Source: Bryobacteraceae bacterium (GTDB lineage Bacteria; Acidobacteriota; Terriglobia; Bryobacterales; Bryobacteraceae). From it: 64,000 bases of DNA. Made by a program: the position numbers and the translations under genes. Positions 42,334-50,547 of the stretch are shown in pieces. The number at the start of each line of letters is the position of its first letter. The stretch's first letter is position 1. The stretch lies in the NCBI GenBank assembly GCA_025980665.1, contig JAICXC010000006.1, positions 1 to 64,000 of the forward strand, read 5' to 3'. A model generated the notes under the pieces. The model worked only from the letters and a program-made list of their open reading frames with translations. It searched no databases and was not told where the DNA came from.

Positions 42334-43794
42334 ATGAAGCAGACGGTTTTTATCGCCATAATGACGGCCGCAATCGCAGCCGGGCAGGGCACGCCGGTTC
42401 CAAAATTCAATGGGCCGATTCCCGTAACCGCGGATTCCTATCCATTCATGGACGCCGCGCATAGCCTGGTGCCGTTCGACCTGGCGAAGTACGGTTATGT
42501 GGAACAGGAGTTCATCGTCAGCGGCAACGCCAACGTGTACGACTGGGCTGCGGATGGTTCACTCACCGTGAAGACCGAGAAAGCGCCCTATGCGGCCCGG
42601 ATTCTCGTTCGCCGCCCCGCCACCGCCTCGAAGTTCAGCGGAGCTGTCGTGCTCGAGCCTTTGGGCGCGGTGCGCCGGTTCGATTGGGCGATCATGTACG
42701 GTTACTTGAACGAGCACATGATGGAGCGCGGCGATGCATGGGTCGGGATTACGATGCCGGCGGCAACCGATGGGCTCAAGAAGTTCAATCCCACTCGGTA
42801 CGCCAGCCTTTCCTTCGCGAACCCGAATCCGGGCGTAGCGTGTCCCGGAGCCAAGGGCGGTCCCTCGCCGATGGAAGAAGGCTTGCGCTTCGACCTGATC
42901 AGCCAGGTAGGTGCGTTACTCAAGGCCGCGCCAGCGGGCAGCCCGTTCGCGGGATTCCGCGTGGAAGGCATCTACATGACCAGCCAGTTCCCTGACGTCG
43001 TGACCTACCTTGACGCGATCCATTCGCACGCGCGGCTAGCCAATGGCAAGCCGGTGATCGATGGGTATCTGCTTCGCAACCCCGGAGCTCCCAGCCGCCT
43101 TAGCAATTGTGGCGCCGCGACCGCGCGAAACGACCCGCGCAGTATCGTCGCGAAAGTAGATGTTCCTGTGATTGAAGTTGTGGCGCAAGGAGAGGTGCCC
43201 GATTCGATAGCGCAACGGCGTCCCGATAGCGACGACGCTGACAACCGCTTCCGCCGTTACGAGGTCGCGGGCGCTTCGCACATCGACCGCTGGGCCTACG
43301 ACCGCGGCTTCCCCACCTTCGCGGATCAGACTGCGTCCGGCGGGACCGCGCAGGGGACTCCCGAATTTCCATTAAATGCCAAGTGCGATCCTCCCTTTAC
43401 GTTCAGCACGGATACCAGACTGAAGTACGTCTATGACTCCACGCTCGCGAATCTGGATAAGTGGGCGCGGAAAGGGAAACCCGCGCCGCGTGCCAGCCTG
43501 ATCGAAGTCAAGGATGGCGCTGTTGTGCTCGATCAGGCCGGTAATGGCATCGGAGGCGTTCGGAGCCCGTGGGTGGACGTTCCGGCAGCGACCTATTTCA
43601 CCGGCAGTACACCCGCCGCCTGCCGCGAGTTCGGCCACACCGTCGCGTTCGACAAAGCTCGTATGGATTCCCTATACGGAAGCGAGAAGAACTACCAGAC
43701 TAAGTTCGATAAATCCGTCGATGAGTTGGTGAAAGCGGGCTGGTATACCGAGTCGGATGGAAAGAAGATGAAGGCGGAGGCCGCCCGGCGTTAA
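42334..43794 (+). CDS. Exported alpha/beta-hydrolase-domain protein (PF20091-like)
   Basis: A 486-aa exported protein: short signal peptide (FIAIMTAAIAAGQG), then a beta-rich region (YVEQEFIVSGNANVYDWAAD), then ILVRRPATASKFSGAVVLEP and IYMTSQFPDVVTYLDAIHSH. A likely catalytic His is in RRYEVAGASHIDRWAY. The pattern fits the alpha/beta hydrolase domain-containing proteins of PF20091. AAGGAG lies before the ATG and the gene follows the TPP enzyme after 10 bp, so the two may work on one substrate. Convergent four-base overlap with the next gene. Confidence 0.78.
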   Translation: MKQTVFIAIMTAAIAAGQGTPVPKFNGPIPVTADSYPFMDAAHSLVPFDLAKYGYVEQEFIVSGNANVYDWAADGSLTVKTEKAPYAARILVRRPATASKFSGAVVLEPLGAVRRFDWAIMYGYLNEHMMERGDAWVGITMPAATDGLKKFNPTRYASLSFANPNPGVACPGAKGGPSPMEEGLRFDLISQVGALLKAAPAGSPFAGFRVEGIYMTSQFPDVVTYLDAIHSHARLANGKPVIDGYLLRNPGAPSRLSNCGAATARNDPRSIVAKVDVPVIEVVAQGEVPDSIAQRRPDSDDADNRFRRYEVAGASHIDRWAYDRGFPTFADQTASGGTAQGTPEFPLNAKCDPPFTFSTDTRLKYVYDSTLANLDKWARKGKPAPRASLIEVKDGAVVLDQAGNGIGGVRSPWVDVPAATYFTGSTPAACREFGHTVAFDKARMDSLYGSEKNYQTKFDKSVDELVKAGWYTESDGKKMKAEAARR

Positions 43795-44981
43795 TGATGC
43801 CCTGCGGCGCGAATGATGGTCGAGGTCTTCGGAGCCTCGACCTTCGGCCGCCGCGGCATGCTTAGCTCAGTCAATCGCTCCCGCCGCTCGGCCGTCGCTC
43901 GCGCGCGTTTGTGATCGCGTTCTTTAAATTCGGGCAACACTTCTCTGCTGAACAGCTCGATCGACGAGCTCAGCATGTCGTGGGAGATGTTGGCGGCTTG
44001 CGACAGGCAGATCACCTGATCGATTCCGGCATCCTCGAAGTCGCGCAGCCGCTGGCGGAGTTGCTCCGGCGTCCCAACGCAGTCCAGCGGGCGTCCTTCC
44101 GGCATCGCGAAGTCTTTGGGATGATTTTTGAACTCATCCCAGATATCGGTTTTCGCAGGTTCATGCTCGCCGAAAAAGCTGTAGTGCCCCAGGGCGTAAA
44201 TGAAGAAACCATAGCTCTCCGCGGCGATTTGCCCGAGTCTCCCTTCATTGCGGTCGCACAGGAACGGGCACGTGATTGCGATATTCGGATTCACCGCATA
44301 CCCCAGCGGCACGCACTCCTTCTCGAAGGTCTCGTAATAGTCGGCGACCCACTGCCGAGCTTGGCCGGGATCGATGAACGAGAACGTCAGCGCCCCCAAA
44401 CCGAGCCGCGCAGCTTGTAGAATCGACGGCCGGTTCGAACACGCCAGCCACATCGGCGGATGCGGTTTCTGTAGTGGCTTCGGAACCACATTCCGCGCCG
44501 GCATCTTCACATACTTGCCATCGATACCTGGGAAAGGTTCCTGCGTGAGCATCTCGACCACCGCCCGCGCGCCCTCCAGCATCATGTCCTTCTTGACGGC
44601 CTGCGGTACGTTGTAACCGCCTAGCTCAGTTTCCGACGCGCCGGCGCCGATGCCGTACTCGACACGACCATCGCTCAGCAGATCGAGCGTGGCGATGCGT
44701 TCGGCTACCCTCGCAGGGTGGTTGATGTAGGGAGGCATCTGCACGATGCCATGGCCGATCCGAACGTTCTTCGTCCGCTGGCTGCACGCGGCCAGGAACA
44801 CTTCGGGTGCGGACGAGTGCGCGTACTCTTCTAAGAAATGATGCTCGGTGGCCCAGATATAGTCGAATCCGCTGCGATCGGACAGTTCGACTTCGTCCAG
44901 CGCGTGCTTGAGCAACGTGTGTTCGGATTCCCGCGTCCACGGCCGGGGAAGCTGATGTTCGTAAAACCCGCCAAACTTCAT
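43791..44981 (-). CDS. Luciferase-like flavin-dependent oxidoreductase
   Basis: A 396-aa bacterial-luciferase-type monooxygenase or reductase using reduced FMN or F420. Landmarks are the barrel start MKFGGFYEHQLPRPW, DYIWATEHHFLEEYAHSSAP, IGHGIVQMPPYINHPARVAE, LDLLSDGRVEYGIGAGASE and ERIATLD. The C-terminal 60 residues are basic and probably extended beyond the barrel. Substrate unknown. Confidence 0.88.
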   Translation of the reverse strand: MKFGGFYEHQLPRPWTRESEHTLLKHALDEVELSDRSGFDYIWATEHHFLEEYAHSSAPEVFLAACSQRTKNVRIGHGIVQMPPYINHPARVAERIATLDLLSDGRVEYGIGAGASETELGGYNVPQAVKKDMMLEGARAVVEMLTQEPFPGIDGKYVKMPARNVVPKPLQKPHPPMWLACSNRPSILQAARLGLGALTFSFIDPGQARQWVADYYETFEKECVPLGYAVNPNIAITCPFLCDRNEGRLGQIAAESYGFFIYALGHYSFFGEHEPAKTDIWDEFKNHPKDFAMPEGRPLDCVGTPEQLRQRLRDFEDAGIDQVICLSQAANISHDMLSSSIELFSREVLPEFKERDHKRARATAERRERLTELSMPRRPKVEAPKTSTIIRAAGHH

Positions 44982-45012
44982 TCTTACGAGTTTAACAGCC
45001 AGCTGAGTGGCC

Positions 45013-45291
45013 TCAGAGCGAGTTTAAGAATCTCTTGACCTCGTCGTGATTGCCTAGAAAAAGAAAGATGGCCTCGTCTTTGTCGAGCCGGAAGATTGCC
45101 CGCAGGGATAGACCCGCTCGCATTTCCCAAAGGCCGGCCGGATGCAGCTTCCGCGAGCCCAAGCCTGTATGTTCTTGCGGATTCGCGAGAACGATTTCCA
45201 AATCCAAGATTAGTTTCAGGATGGCTGCGCGATCCTGGGAAGAAGCGGCTCGGCATTGACGCCTGAACCTATCCACAAATTTAAGGTTCAA
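45013..45291 (-). CDS. RelE/ParE-superfamily toxin
   Basis: A 92-aa toxin of a type II toxin-antitoxin pair. The pattern SRKLHPAGLWEMRAGLSLRA and FRLDKDEAIFLFLGNHDEVK matches RelE-like mRNA interferases. It overlaps the antitoxin gene by four bases and is the second gene, the usual order. Basic and His residues likely used for RNA cutting are present at the C-terminus. Confidence 0.82.
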   Translation of the reverse strand: MNLKFVDRFRRQCRAASSQDRAAILKLILDLEIVLANPQEHTGLGSRKLHPAGLWEMRAGLSLRAIFRLDKDEAIFLFLGNHDEVKRFLNSL

Positions 45292-45560
45292 CGTTTGCTC
45301 GACATATCCTTCTTCAGGAAACGCACCGCCGCTGCGGCCGATCGAAACGTCTTGCCGCGCTCGGATTCACTGATATCCAGTAAGCGGCGGGCTTGCCTGT
45401 CTGTGAGTGTGGTCGCTAACTCAAGGTCGGCGGCGTCAATACGCCGAATCGCCGCAACGGGACGGGAGTCTTTGATGATCACGACTTCCTCGCCTTTGCG
45501 GGCTTGCTCAATCAACTCGCTGAGCTTTCGGCGGGTTTCCGACACAGATGCCGTAATCAT
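45288..45560 (-). CDS. Phd/YefM-family antitoxin
   Basis: A 90-aa antitoxin. The N-terminal fold is typical: MITASVSETRRKLSELIEQA followed by EEVVIIKDSRPVAAI. The C-terminal tail would wrap the toxin. First gene of the pair, with direct repeats just upstream that are likely its operator. Confidence 0.85.
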   Translation of the reverse strand: MITASVSETRRKLSELIEQARKGEEVVIIKDSRPVAAIRRIDAADLELATTLTDRQARRLLDISESERGKTFRSAAAAVRFLKKDMSSKR

Positions 45561-45563
45561 AAG

Positions 45564-45589
45564 ATGATCTTAACATGATCTTAATGATC
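45564..45589. promoter_or_regulatory. Operator repeats of the toxin-antitoxin operon
   Basis: ATGATCTTAA occurs at 45564-45573 and 45575-45584, 11 bp apart, one helical turn, and a third partial copy ATGATC starts at 45584. The block begins three bases upstream of the antitoxin start. Phd/YefM-type antitoxins bind such repeats to repress their own operon, so this is the expected place. Confidence 0.6.
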
Positions 45590-45598
45590 ACAGCGGCC

Positions 45599-47044
45599 TC
45601 AGTACTTCGGAACCGTTGGGTCGACCTTATCGCTCCATGCCAAAATGCCGCCCCTCATATTCTTGACCTTCTTGAAGCCGGCCTGCTTAAGGAAGTCGAC
45701 CGCCTTGGCGCTGCGCACGCCGCTCTTGCAGTGGGCTACGATCTCCGTCGCCGTATCGAGCTCATTCACGCGTTTGGGCAGATCGCCCAGCGGGATCAGT
45801 TTCGAGGTCGGGATGCTGCAGATGAGGTATTCGTGCGGCTCGCGCACGTCGAGCAGCAGGAATGGCTCGCCCTGATCCATCTTGCGCTTCACTTCAATGG
45901 GATCGATCTCGCCTTCCTTGACACCTGGCGCCGGAGGCGGCTCGTGTTGCGGAATCCCGCAGAACTCCTGATAGTCGATCAGCTTCGTGATGGTCGGATG
46001 ATCGCCGCAGGCGGGGCATTCCGGATTCTTGCGCAGCTTCAGCTCGCGAAAGCGCATCGCCAGAGCGTCGTATAACACCAAGCGCCCTACCAGTGTTTCG
46101 CCCACGCCCAAAATCAGTTTCACCGCCTCGGTTGCCTGAATCAGTCCAATAATGCCCGGCAAAATCCCCAACACGCCGCCCTCGGCGCAGCTCGGGACAA
46201 GGCCGGGAGGTGGCGGTTCGGGATACAAGCATCGATAGCAAGGTCCGCCCGGAAAAGCGAAAATCGTTGCCTGACCCTCGAAGCGGAAAATCGATCCGTA
46301 CACGTTCGGTTTCTTGAGCAGCACGCACGCGTCGTTCACTAGATACCGCGTCGGGAAGTTGTCCGTCCCGTCGATGATCATGTCGTACTTAGCGCCGATC
46401 TCCAGAGCGTTTTCGCTCGTTAGCCATGTATCGTAGCGCTCGATCTTGACATTGGGATTGATGTCCGAAATCGTGTCGGCTGCCGAATCCAGCTTCTTCC
46501 GACCGACATCCTTGGTGCCATGAATGATCTGGCGATGAAGATTGGTAAAGTCGACTACGTCGGAATCAACCAATCCAATCCGCCCGACTCCCGCAGCCGC
46601 CAAATACATGCCTAGAGGCGCGCCTAGCCCGCCGGCGCCCACCAGCAGCACACTCGCGTTCTTCAACCGAAGCTGCCCCTCCATGCCGACCTCGGGCATG
46701 ATCAGGTGCCGCGAATATCGTAGAATTTCATCGTTCGAAAGCGAGGCCAGCGGAGGGGGCGCAACTCCAGCAGAACCTCCGGCAATACTAGGGACGATCG
46801 ATAACGTATCGGCCGGAGCGACTGCCGTAGCGTCTTTTTTCAAATACCGAATGTCTTCATCGTTCAGATAGACGTTGACGAAGCTGCGCAGCTTGCCTTC
46901 ATCGTTGAAGAGTTGCTTGCGCAGGTCTGGAAACTTAGCGGTCAGCGCCCCCAGCACTTCGCCTACGGTTGCTCCCGTGAGATCCACGGAGTCATGTTTC
47001 TCCGTGTATTGCCGCAGCGGTGTAGGAATCAGGACTTTGGCCAT
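45599..47044 (-). CDS. CysO/MoaD-like carrier fused to MoeZ-type E1 enzyme and rhodanese
   Basis: A 481-aa three-domain sulfur-transfer protein. Residues 1-90 are a ubiquitin-like carrier ending SIVPSIAGG, with Gly-Gly at 89-90, close to the length of mycobacterial CysO. Residues about 102-345 are a ThiF/MoeB adenylyltransferase (LVGAGGLGAPLGMYLAAAG, zinc CYRC and CPAC, SCAEGGVLG). Residues about 370-481 are a rhodanese with the active Cys in IVAHCKSGVRSAKA. In Mycobacterium tuberculosis CysO and MoeZ are separate. Here the carrier must be freed after Gly90 to act normally, and the adjacent JAMM protease could do this. Its start overlaps mec by 16 bp. Confidence 0.9.
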   Translation of the reverse strand: MAKVLIPTPLRQYTEKHDSVDLTGATVGEVLGALTAKFPDLRKQLFNDEGKLRSFVNVYLNDEDIRYLKKDATAVAPADTLSIVPSIAGGSAGVAPPPLASLSNDEILRYSRHLIMPEVGMEGQLRLKNASVLLVGAGGLGAPLGMYLAAAGVGRIGLVDSDVVDFTNLHRQIIHGTKDVGRKKLDSAADTISDINPNVKIERYDTWLTSENALEIGAKYDMIIDGTDNFPTRYLVNDACVLLKKPNVYGSIFRFEGQATIFAFPGGPCYRCLYPEPPPPGLVPSCAEGGVLGILPGIIGLIQATEAVKLILGVGETLVGRLVLYDALAMRFRELKLRKNPECPACGDHPTITKLIDYQEFCGIPQHEPPPAPGVKEGEIDPIEVKRKMDQGEPFLLLDVREPHEYLICSIPTSKLIPLGDLPKRVNELDTATEIVAHCKSGVRSAKAVDFLKQAGFKKVKNMRGGILAWSDKVDPTVPKY

Positions 47045-47454
47045 ATCAAATCTTCTTTCTCGGCGGCGGTTTGTTCAGCGTTCGGCAGGAAGCTGTTCGC
47101 ATGGTCGAACTTGCCGCCCTTGATTGATAGTACGACGAATGAATACCACGGACAGGAGTTCTCCAGATCGGTTTTGGAGAAGTACGCGTCGCAATCCGGA
47201 TGCGAATGGAAAATACCGATCAGGTCCAGCCCCGCGGCCCGCGCCCGCTTGTCCGCCTCGAGCAAATCCTCGGGACGCAGCTCATAGCGTGCACCCTGTG
47301 CGCCGGCGTAGGCGTTTTCCATAGGCTCTGCGCTAGTCACCTGCTTAACATCGCCGTCGATCTTGCCAATCATCGCGCCGCAACATTCGTTCGGAAACTT
47401 GGCTTCGGCATGGGCGACCATTACGGCCCACGCCTGCGAATCCACCTTAATCAT
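47029..47454 (-). CDS. mec: JAMM/Mec-type metallopeptidase
   Basis: A 141-aa zinc protease of the M67 family. The JAMM motif is complete: E23 (FPNECCGAMIG), H83 and H85, S93 and D96 (HSHPDCDAYFSKTD). In mycobacteria the homologue Mec releases cysteine from the CysO-cysteine adduct. The start at ATG 47454 is six bases after the cysM stop; a TTG at 47463 would be a longer alternative. It lies between cysM and the carrier-E1 fusion, exactly the expected set. Confidence 0.9.
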   Translation of the reverse strand: MIKVDSQAWAVMVAHAEAKFPNECCGAMIGKIDGDVKQVTSAEPMENAYAGAQGARYELRPEDLLEADKRARAAGLDLIGIFHSHPDCDAYFSKTDLENSCPWYSFVVLSIKGGKFDHANSFLPNAEQTAAEKEDLIWPKS

Positions 47455-47459
47455 TGAGA

Positions 47460-48410
47460 TCAATCATTCCAAAACGGCTCGCTCAAGTACTTGGTCGCGC
47501 CGTCAGCCACGATCGTGACGATCACCCCGCCACGGCCTTCCTTAGCCAGCTTCTTGGCGACTTCACGGGCCGCATGAAGATTCGCGCCCGAGCTCATGCC
47601 GGCCAGCAGGCCCTCATTGCGGCCCAGCCACCGCGTCATCGCGTACGCATCCTCGGTTTCGATCCACAGGTTGTCATCCGCCAGCGTCGGGTCGTAAATG
47701 CCGGGCACGATGTTGGTGGGCATGTGCTTCAGCCCTTCAAGACCATGGAATCCCGACGACGGTTGAGCCGAGATGCACTGCACATTGGGCATGTCGCGCT
47801 TGAACCGCTTCGAATTCCCCATGAACGTCCCGCTGGTGCCCATGCAAGCGACAAAGTGCGTGATCGCGCCTTTGGTCTGCTCCATGATCTCGACTGCCGT
47901 GCCCTCGAAATGAGCTTTCCAGTTGGCGGGATTGTTGTATTGGTCCGGATAAAAATAAGCGTCCGGATCGGCTTCGTAGATCTTTTTGCAGAGTCGGATC
48001 GCTCCGTCGGAACCTTCGCCAGGGTCGGAAAAGACCATCTCGGCGCCGTAATTCTTCATGATCTGCTTGCGTTCGTGGGACGCGTTTTCCGGCAGGCAGA
48101 GTTTTACCCGATAGCCTTTGACAGCGGAGATCATCGCATAGGCAATGCCGGTATTGCCGCTGGTGGCGTCCAGCAGAATACGGTCTTTGGTCAGGCGGCC
48201 GGTGCGCTCACCGTCGAGGATCATATTCAGTCCAGCTCGATCCTTGACCGATCCGCCCGGATTGAAAAACTCAGCTTTAGCGTAGATTTCAACGCCCGGA
48301 AACTCGACGTCCAACTTCGCCAGGCGCAGTAAGGGCGTGTTGCCGATTTGCTCTAGAAGGGAGGAGGCAGGCCGGATGGCCGTGCTGGGCTTGGGGAAGG
48401 CTAGTGGCAT
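47460..48410 (-). CDS. cysM: Cysteine synthase, CysM type
   Basis: A 316-aa PLP enzyme that makes cysteine. The PLP lysine is K56 (NPGGSVKDRAG); TSGNTGIAYAM and MGTSGTFMG are the phosphate and substrate loops. With mec and the CysO-MoeZ fusion behind it, the likely donor is the carrier thiocarboxylate and the acceptor O-phosphoserine or O-acetylserine. I start at ATG 48410, downstream of a TTGACA-17-TATACA promoter; the reading from 48572 runs back through the promoter and terminator and is rejected. Confidence 0.92.
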   Translation of the reverse strand: MPLAFPKPSTAIRPASSLLEQIGNTPLLRLAKLDVEFPGVEIYAKAEFFNPGGSVKDRAGLNMILDGERTGRLTKDRILLDATSGNTGIAYAMISAVKGYRVKLCLPENASHERKQIMKNYGAEMVFSDPGEGSDGAIRLCKKIYEADPDAYFYPDQYNNPANWKAHFEGTAVEIMEQTKGAITHFVACMGTSGTFMGNSKRFKRDMPNVQCISAQPSSGFHGLEGLKHMPTNIVPGIYDPTLADDNLWIETEDAYAMTRWLGRNEGLLAGMSSGANLHAAREVAKKLAKEGRGGVIVTIVADGATKYLSEPFWND

Positions 48411-48426
48411 TAAAGGCTCTTCCGAT

Positions 48427-48455
48427 TGTATATTAATCTCCCCAATCCCTGTCAA
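48427..48455 (-). promoter_or_regulatory. Promoter of the cysM-mec-cysO/moeZ operon
   Basis: On the minus strand TTGACA (48455-48450), 17 bp, TATACA (48432-48427), then 16 bases to the ATG at 48410. This is the best sigma-70-type promoter in the window. An imperfect dyad, CCCCTAAT and ATTGGGG, brackets the -35 and may bind a regulator. Confidence 0.65.
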
Positions 48456-48530
48456 CATTAGGGGGGATGGCAACTCTTCTTCTAGGTTGGATGCAGGAAT
48501 TGCGTTTAAGTCGCAGGAAGGGGGGGGAAA

Positions 48531-48572
48531 ATGAGAACAACCGCCGGTCCGTTCCCCGGCGGTTGTTCTCAT
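48531..48572 (-). terminator. Intrinsic terminator of the YtxH-like gene
   Basis: A perfect 17-bp inverted repeat (48531-48547 and 48556-48572) with an 8-base loop, followed on the minus strand by TTTT. It begins 18 bp after the stop of the gene at 48591-48878 and insulates it from the cysM promoter. Confidence 0.8.
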
Positions 48573-48590
48573 AGGTAATGGCAGATAGGC

Positions 48591-48878
48591 TTACGGAGTC
48601 ATCTCTTTGGCCGTTTGGTAGGCCTTCTTTCCAGCGTCCACGGCGGCTCCAAGGTTCTCAGCATGGTGCCGAACGGCCTTGATCCCGCGATTCGCGGCAT
48701 CAGTCACCGTATCGCTAAGATTGTCGACGCTTTCCTTGACGGTCTTAGTTCCCTCGTCCGCCTTGCTGCGGAGATATTTCACCGTGTCGCGGCCAGACTT
48801 CGAGGTGAACAACATTCCCGCCGCCACGCCCGTTGCGCAGCCCATGCAGAAATACATAATTCCTCGATTGTTATCCAT
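48591..48878 (-). CDS. YtxH-like stress protein
   Basis: A 95-aa protein with a hydrophobic N-terminus (GIMYFCMGCATGVAAGMLF) and a long amphipathic helical tail with repeated Lys/Asp spacing (DTVKYLRSKADEGTKTVKES). This is the YtxH pattern of envelope-associated general stress proteins. A strong terminator follows. It is grouped with a 17M-like stress gene and a BON-domain gene. Confidence 0.8.
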   Translation of the reverse strand: MDNNRGIMYFCMGCATGVAAGMLFTSKSGRDTVKYLRSKADEGTKTVKESVDNLSDTVTDAANRGIKAVRHHAENLGAAVDAGKKAYQTAKEMTP

Positions 48879-48949
48879 TTGGCGTTTCCCTCCCTGATCG
48901 GATCATTTCATCTGGACCGGGAAGCCTCGCGGATTCCCGGTAGCACGCG

Positions 48950-49510
48950 CTATAGCCGGGACGTCCGAGTCTTGGCCGCGGGATAGTCTGCACTTCCTTC
49001 ACCCGAGGACGCAATATCTTCCGCTCCGGTCTGTTTCAGGATGTCCTTCGCCCGCGTAATTTCCTCGGACGTGTCGCAGTGAGCGGACAGCAGGATACCG
49101 CCCTCTTTGATCCGGCCTTCATACCGTTTGGCTTCGTATTCTGGGATACCCATGCCGACCAGCGCGCCAATTATCCCACCGACTGCGCCGCCGACACCCA
49201 AACCAGAGAGTGCACCAATGATCGGACCCGCGGCGATCAGAGGGCCAACCCCTGGGATCGCAAGCGCTCCGATCCCCGCCAGCAATCCGAGAGTGCCGCC
49301 GATGGCCCCGCCAGCCACGACCCCAGTTGTGGTGCCTTCGGGCGCTTTGGTGTCTTTCTCGTGAGCAAACTTTCTGGTGCTTTCGTTATCGGGCAGCAGA
49401 ACGGAGATGTCGTCATTCGAGAAGCCCGCCCCCGTTAGCCGAGTTACTGCATCTTCTGCTTGACCTACGGTTTTGTATAGGCCAAATACTGCTTTATTTT
49501 TTCCTGCCAT
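48950..49510 (-). CDS. General stress protein 17M-like protein
   Basis: A 186-aa protein. An N-terminal alpha/beta part (FGLYKTVGQAEDAVTRLTGA) precedes a long Gly/Ala/Ile-rich hydrophobic region (GGTLGLLAGIGALAIPGVG and a second GGAVGGIIGALVGMG) and a C-terminal part EYEAKRYEGRIKEGGILLS. This layout fits general stress protein 17M (YflT)-type proteins that embed in or near the membrane. Neighbours are also stress-type. Confidence 0.8.
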   Translation of the reverse strand: MAGKNKAVFGLYKTVGQAEDAVTRLTGAGFSNDDISVLLPDNESTRKFAHEKDTKAPEGTTTGVVAGGAIGGTLGLLAGIGALAIPGVGPLIAAGPIIGALSGLGVGGAVGGIIGALVGMGIPEYEAKRYEGRIKEGGILLSAHCDTSEEITRAKDILKQTGAEDIASSGEGSADYPAAKTRTSRL

Positions 49511-49559
49511 GCGAATATAGATCTCCTTTGGGATTTTGAAAATTGCGCCTGACGATAGC

Positions 49560-49943
49560 TTACGGCTTAACAGTCAACTGGTTATCTACCTTGTACGAAC
49601 TGCCTGCAACTTCTGTCGCTTTAGCTACAATCGATTGGACCTCAGCGTCGGAATGGACGGGACCTTTTAGGGTCACGGTTCCGTTTTGACTGACGATCTT
49701 GATATTGTGGGCGTATGTGGACAACGACTTATCCGCAACAATTGCTTTGCGAATTTTGGCGGTAAGATCGCGATCCGAAACATTGGCTTTCTGCTGGTCG
49801 GCGGTGACCGCACCCGGAGCTCGGTCCCGTTTGTTCACCTTGCTGTTGTCGGGTTGTACCTGCGCGTGGGCCGGAACCCAGGACGCGCTTAACAAGAAGG
49901 CCAGCGCAAGAGCGCTCGTCTTCGGAATTAAGTAGGTCTTCAT
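49560..49943 (-). CDS. Exported BON-domain protein
   Basis: A 127-aa exported protein. From ATG 49943 the signal peptide (ALALAFLLSASWVPAHAQ) is followed by a linker and one BON domain (DLTAKIRKAIVADKSLSTYA, then IKIVSQNGTVTLKGPVHSD). BON proteins of this kind (OsmY/DolP-like) bind envelope lipids in osmotic stress. The longer frame from 50024 places the signal peptide inside and is not used. Confidence 0.85.
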   Translation of the reverse strand: MKTYLIPKTSALALAFLLSASWVPAHAQVQPDNSKVNKRDRAPGAVTADQQKANVSDRDLTAKIRKAIVADKSLSTYAHNIKIVSQNGTVTLKGPVHSDAEVQSIVAKATEVAGSSYKVDNQLTVKP

Positions 49944-50049
49944 GACAGAAGACTGTGCAAGTGGGCTACCAATCGTTAGCGCGCCTCGGAAAACGCCGAA
50001 GATCGATAAAGTTGGAGCAAACACAGTCTGTTAGACTGATCGAATCGTC

Positions 50050-50547
50050 ATGCAGCCTGAGATGTTTCGTAAGCTTGCCGGTCACTGGCTCACGGGCGTT
50101 TCCGTTGTGACCACACTCGACCAGACCGGAAAGCCGGTAGGAATGACCATGAGCGCAGTAACGTCACTATCGCTCGATCCACCGCAGTTTCTGATCTGCG
50201 TAGACAATCGCGCGCACACTCTCGCTGCGATCGTCGCCACCGGTCACTTCTGTATCAACTACTTGCGTCAGGATCAGGAACATCTTGCCAGCGCATTCGC
50301 CCGCCGCGGCGAGGACCGATTCGCGGCTCTAGCCCATCGCGTTGAAAATACGGGATCCCCTGTGCTCGAAGGAGCTATCGCCTTCATCGAGTGCACCGTA
50401 AAAGCCGTGCATCCGGGGGGCGATCACACGATCATTGTGGGGAACGCCGTTCATGGGGATGCGCCCGGCGGCGAGCCGTTGGCTTACTTTCGAGGCAGTT
50501 ACCGCCGCTTGGAGGGTCTTACCGATCCGCAGCAGGTTTGGTGGTGA
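50050..50547 (+). CDS. Flavin reductase domain protein
   Basis: A 165-aa FMN-binding split-barrel protein of the flavin reductase-like family that often supplies reduced flavin to monooxygenases. Landmarks are LAGHWLTGVSVVTTLD, GMTMSAVTSLSLDPPQFLIC and HFCINYLRQDQ, then GSPVLEGAIAFIECTV and GDHTIIVGNAVHG. No partner monooxygenase is next to it. The end overlaps the convergent gene by 29 bp. Confidence 0.88.
   Translation: MQPEMFRKLAGHWLTGVSVVTTLDQTGKPVGMTMSAVTSLSLDPPQFLICVDNRAHTLAAIVATGHFCINYLRQDQEHLASAFARRGEDRFAALAHRVENTGSPVLEGAIAFIECTVKAVHPGGDHTIIVGNAVHGDAPGGEPLAYFRGSYRRLEGLTDPQQVWW

Noticed and set aside
48411-48572. N-terminal extension of the cysM product to 48572
   Set aside because: It would run through the terminator hairpin and the TTGACA-17-TATACA promoter, and adds nothing of the CysM fold.
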